Positions 55,453-58,022 of a DNA stretch of 58,022 bases are shown piece after piece. The notes under the pieces are model-generated. The model searched no databases. It was not told the DNA's origin and was given only the letters and a program-made list of their open reading frames with translations. The stretch is from Burkholderiales bacterium (GTDB lineage Bacteria; Pseudomonadota; Gammaproteobacteria; Burkholderiales; Burkholderiaceae_C). A program made the translations under genes and the position numbers. The stretch is taken from positions 1 through 58,022 of the forward strand of contig JAEKLF010000068.1 of NCBI GenBank assembly GCA_019509985.1. The letters are read 5' to 3'. Every line of letters begins with the position of its first letter. Within the stretch, counting starts at the first letter, position 1.

Positions 55453-56798
55453 CGCTTGTGGGCAGCCATCCAGCCTTCCAGATAGTGGATGGAGGTGCCG
55501 CCTTCGATGAACTTGGCGTCCGCCATCAGCTCGCGGTGCAGCGGGATGTTGGTCTGGATGCCTTCGACCACCGTCTCGCTGAGCGCGATGCGCATGCGGG
55601 CCAGCGCCTGCTCGCGCGTGTCGCCGTGCACGATGATCTTGCCGATCATGGAGTCGTAGTTGGGCGGCACGAAGTAGTTCGTATAGGCATGCGAGTCCAC
55701 GCGCACGCCGGGGCCGCCGGGGGCGTGCCACATCGTGATGCGACCGGGCGAGGGGATGAACTTGACCGGGTCTTCCGCGTTGATGCGGCACTCGATCGCG
55801 TGGCCCTTCAGCTCGATTTGGCGTTGCGTGAACGGCAGCTTTTCGCCGGCGGCGATCTTGATCTGCTGCTGCACGATGTCGATGCCGGTGACCATCTCGG
55901 TGACCGGGTGCTCGACCTGCACGCGCGTGTTCATCTCGATGAAGTAGAACTCGCCGTTCTCGTACAGGAACTCGAAGGTGCCGGCGCCGCGGTAGCCCAT
56001 CTTCTTGCAGGCGGCGGCGCAGCGGTCGCCCACCTTCTCGATGTTGCGGCGGGGAATGCCCGGTGCCGGCGCCTCCTCGATGATCTTCTGGTGGCGGCGC
56101 TGCATGGAGCAGTCGCGCTCGCCCAGCCAGACGGCGTTCTTGAACGTGTCGGCCAGGATCTGGATTTCCACATGGCGCGGGTTCTCGAGGAACTTCTCCA
56201 TGTAGACCTCGGGATTGCCGAAGGCTGCACCGGCCTCGGCACGCGTCGTCTGCACCGCGTGCACGAGCGCCGCTTCGGTGTGCACGACCCGCATGCCGCG
56301 CCCGCCGCCGCCGCCGGCCGCCTTGATGATGACCGGGTAGCCCACCGAGCGGGCGATCTTGATGATCTCCTTCGGGTCCTCGGGCAGGGCGCCCTCGGAG
56401 CCGGGCACGCAGGGCACGCCGGCGCGGATCATGGCCTGCTTGGCCGAGACCTTGTCGCCCATCAGGCGGATGGACTCGGGGCTGGGGCCGATGAAGGTGA
56501 AGCCGCTGCGCTCGACGCGCTCCGCGAAGTCGGCGTTCTCGGACAGGAAGCCGTAGCCGGGGTGGATGGCCTCGGCGTCGGTCACCTCGGCCGTCGCGAT
56601 GATGGCCGGCATGCTGAGGTAGCTCTGTGCCGACGGCGCGGGGCCGATGCAGACGGCCTCGTCGGCCAGCTTCACGTACTTGGCGTCGCGGTCGGCCTCG
56701 GAATAGACGACGACGGACTTGATGCCGAGTTCTCGGCACGCTCGTTGGATCCGAAGAGCGATCTCGCCCCGGTTGGCGATCAGAACCTTCTTAAACAT
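55449..56798 (-). CDS. accC: Biotin carboxylase subunit of acetyl-CoA carboxylase
   Basis: The 449-residue ATP-grasp enzyme carboxylates biotin on AccB, the first half-reaction of fatty-acid synthesis. It has the N-terminal [20 protein letters not shown], the ATP-binding glycine loop [31 protein letters not shown], and the catalytic region [17 protein letters not shown] with the ECRINAEDP block. Full length for the family. It starts 9 bases after the accB stop. Confidence 0.97.
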   Translation of the reverse strand: MFKKVLIANRGEIALRIQRACRELGIKSVVVYSEADRDAKYVKLADEAVCIGPAPSAQSYLSMPAIIATAEVTDAEAIHPGYGFLSENADFAERVERSGFTFIGPSPESIRLMGDKVSAKQAMIRAGVPCVPGSEGALPEDPKEIIKIARSVGYPVIIKAAGGGGGRGMRVVHTEAALVHAVQTTRAEAGAAFGNPEVYMEKFLENPRHVEIQILADTFKNAVWLGERDCSMQRRHQKIIEEAPAPGIPRRNIEKVGDRCAAACKKMGYRGAGTFEFLYENGEFYFIEMNTRVQVEHPVTEMVTGIDIVQQQIKIAAGEKLPFTQRQIELKGHAIECRINAEDPVKFIPSPGRITMWHAPGGPGVRVDSHAYTNYFVPPNYDSMIGKIIVHGDTREQALARMRIALSETVVEGIQTNIPLHRELMADAKFIEGGTSIHYLEGWMAAHKR

Positions 56799-56807
56799 CG
56801 AGTGACC

Positions 56808-57269
56808 TCACTCGATGATGAACAAAGGCTGACCGAACTCGACCGGCTGGCCGTTCTCGACCAGGATCTTGGTGATCGTGCCGGTCTTGTCGGCCTCGAT
56901 CTCGTTCATGATCTTCATGGCCTCGATGATGCAGATGGGCTCGCCTTCCTTGATCTGCTGGCCCACGTCGCCGAACGGCTTGGCGTTCGGGCCGGAGGCG
57001 CGATAGAAGGTGCCGACCATGGGCGACTTGACGACATGGCCGGGCTCGACAGGCGCCGCGGCGGGTACTGCAGCGGCCGGTGCGGCCACGGGGGCCGCGG
57101 CACTGAGGGCCGGCGCCGCCGGTGCGGGCGCGTAGACCGGCTGCGCCATCGCGGCAGCCGGGTCGGCCTTGACGATGCGGACCTTGCCGTCGGCCTCGGT
57201 GATTTCCAGTTCGGAGATGTTCGATTCCGAGACCAGGTCGATCAGGGTTTTGAGCTTGCGCAGGTCCAT
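56808..57269 (-). CDS. accB: Biotin carboxyl carrier protein of acetyl-CoA carboxylase
   Basis: The 153-residue carrier has the family N-terminus ([20 protein letters not shown]), a long Ala/Pro linker (about 38-78) and the C-terminal biotinyl domain with the biotin-attachment Lys in EAMKIMNEI. It moves carboxyl groups between AccC and the AccAD transferase. It lies between aroQ and accC, its standard location. Confidence 0.97.
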   Translation of the reverse strand: MDLRKLKTLIDLVSESNISELEITEADGKVRIVKADPAAAMAQPVYAPAPAAPALSAAAPVAAPAAAVPAAAPVEPGHVVKSPMVGTFYRASGPNAKPFGDVGQQIKEGEPICIIEAMKIMNEIEADKTGTITKILVENGQPVEFGQPLFIIE

Positions 57270-57319
57270 GAGGGCTCCAACGGTGTTGTTGTTGTGGGGG
57301 ACGAAGAAAGCCGGGGCGC

Positions 57320-57763
57320 TCAGGCGCCGGCCTTCAGGGTTTCGAGGGCGTGGCGCAGCGCCAGGCGGTAGCCGCCGGCGCCCAGGCCGCAGATGACGCC
57401 CACCGCCAGGTCGCTGAAATAGCTGTGCTGCCGGAACGGCTCGCGGCGGTGGATGTTGGACAGATGAACTTCGATGAAGGGCAGGGCCACGGCCGCCAGC
57501 GCGTCGCGGATGGCGACGCTGGTGTGGGTGTAGGCGGCCGGGTTGATGAGGATGAAGCCGGTGCCATCGGTGCGCGCGGCCTGGATGCGGTCGACCAGCG
57601 CACCTTCGTGGTTGCTCTGGAAGCTGCTCAGTGCGGCGCCGGCTTCTTGCGCGATCGCGCTCAGTTCAGCATCGATGTGCGCGAGGGTCTGCGCGCCGTA
57701 GACCTCGGGCTCGCGGGTGCCGAGCAGGTTGAGGTTGGGGCCATGCAGGACGAGAACTTGCAT
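57320..57763 (-). CDS. aroQ: 3-dehydroquinate dehydratase, type II
   Basis: The 147-residue enzyme removes water from 3-dehydroquinate in the shikimate pathway. Motifs are [17 protein letters not shown] with the catalytic Tyr/Arg region, [28 protein letters not shown] and [20 protein letters not shown]. The start at 57763 ([10 protein letters not shown]) is the normal N-terminus. It is the first gene of the leftward aroQ-accB-accC-prmA-DUF3426 operon. Confidence 0.96.
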   Translation of the reverse strand: MQVLVLHGPNLNLLGTREPEVYGAQTLAHIDAELSAIAQEAGAALSSFQSNHEGALVDRIQAARTDGTGFILINPAAYTHTSVAIRDALAAVALPFIEVHLSNIHRREPFRQHSYFSDLAVGVICGLGAGGYRLALRHALETLKAGA

Positions 57764-57884
57764 CAAACGCGTGGTGATTGGCCAGCCGCCGAGGACTAGA
57801 GAGTCGCCACTAAATTGAGGAAGGGCGAACTTTACGCGTTTTGCCGCCGATTTCGAGTGGGGATAGGGGTTTTTCTGGGCTCGC
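57764..57884 (-). promoter_or_regulatory. Upstream region of the aroQ-acc operon
   Basis: A 121-base gap, noticeably AT-richer than its surroundings, between the TlpA-like stop and aroQ. It probably holds the operon promoter; I cannot pick confident -35/-10 elements. Confidence 0.4.
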
Positions 57885-58022
57885 TCAGGAAGAGGCCAGG
57901 GCGCGCAGTTCTTCAAGGCGGCTGACGCCCAATCGGCGCCAGCTGATCTCGCCGGTCTCGTCGAAGACGACCGAAAACGGCAGGCCGCCGGCCGCATTGC
58001 CGAGTTCGCGGGCCAGGCTCAG
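57885..58022 (-). CDS. C-terminal end of a TlpA-like thioredoxin-fold protein (partial)
   Basis: Only the last 45 codons are present; the rest lies past the window. The end reads [20 protein letters not shown], then [15 protein letters not shown]. The cis-Pro loop ([10 protein letters not shown]) and the closing strand-helix are typical of TlpA/ResA thioredoxins encoded beside aroQ in Burkholderiales. The CxxC site is outside the window. Confidence 0.75.
   Translation of the reverse strand: MSLARELGNAAGGLPFSVVFDETGEISWRRLGVSRLEELRALASS

Overview
The window (58,022 bases, GC-rich, roughly two-thirds G+C by eye) looks like chromosome of a Burkholderiales betaproteobacterium. It most resembles the Roseateles/Mitsuaria/Pelomonas-type lineages; this placement is inferred from gene content, not from a marker phylogeny. 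The housekeeping blocks are typical of that order: aroQ-accB-accC-prmA-DUF3426, ffh/ccsA/PP0621/pilS/pilR, nrdA-nrdB, and an alanine/lysine/proline-rich histone H1-like gene.

Bases 1-37,579 form a large locus for using rhamnogalacturonan I (pectin backbone) and rhamnose. A TonB-dependent receptor would import oligosaccharides. Three rhamnogalacturonan lyase families (PL11, PL4, PL26) cut the backbone. Secreted or lipoprotein side-chain enzymes (GH115, GH43-like proteins, GH2, a GH43-GH35 fusion, a CE12 acetylesterase and two further hydrolases) trim decorations. A GPH-type symporter carries small products into the cytoplasm. There GH105 and a signal-less GH28 release rhamnose and uronate. RhaM, RhaI, RhaB and a fused RhaE-RhaW aldolase/dehydrogenase catabolise the rhamnose. 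A DeoR-family regulator lies divergent from the catabolic operon. I find a palindromic operator-like motif centred on AAGCGCTT, exact or with one mismatch, in front of four transcription units of the locus.

Bases 37,787-42,031 hold ftsY, a DUF2726 gene and a LysR / NAD-epimerase / LysE-exporter module. Bases 42,033-42,293 are a compact repeat with perfect 20-bp terminal inverted repeats. It sits exactly where ffh loses the SRP-RNA-binding end of its M domain, so ffh as given is truncated, and the missing part is not on the other side of the repeat. This is the most striking anomaly in the window: either a repeat-mediated rearrangement or an assembly join. Bases 43,569-47,815 carry ccsA, PP0621, pilS and pilR.

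Bases 47,816-58,022 hold nrdA, behind a promoter overlapped by two NrdR boxes; nrdB, whose 5' end is frameshifted at a CCCC run; the histone-like gene with 16 tandem hexapeptides; and the leftward aroQ-accB-accC-prmA-DUF3426 operon. The 3' end of a TlpA-like gene closes the window.

Three repeat families are present. Two copies of a modular 420-540 bp composite repeat lie about 20 kb apart inside the pectin locus. Two copies of a CACAGAGGCAC-type palindrome have been taken into coding sequence as the signal peptides of two secreted enzymes. The third is the 261-bp element at ffh.
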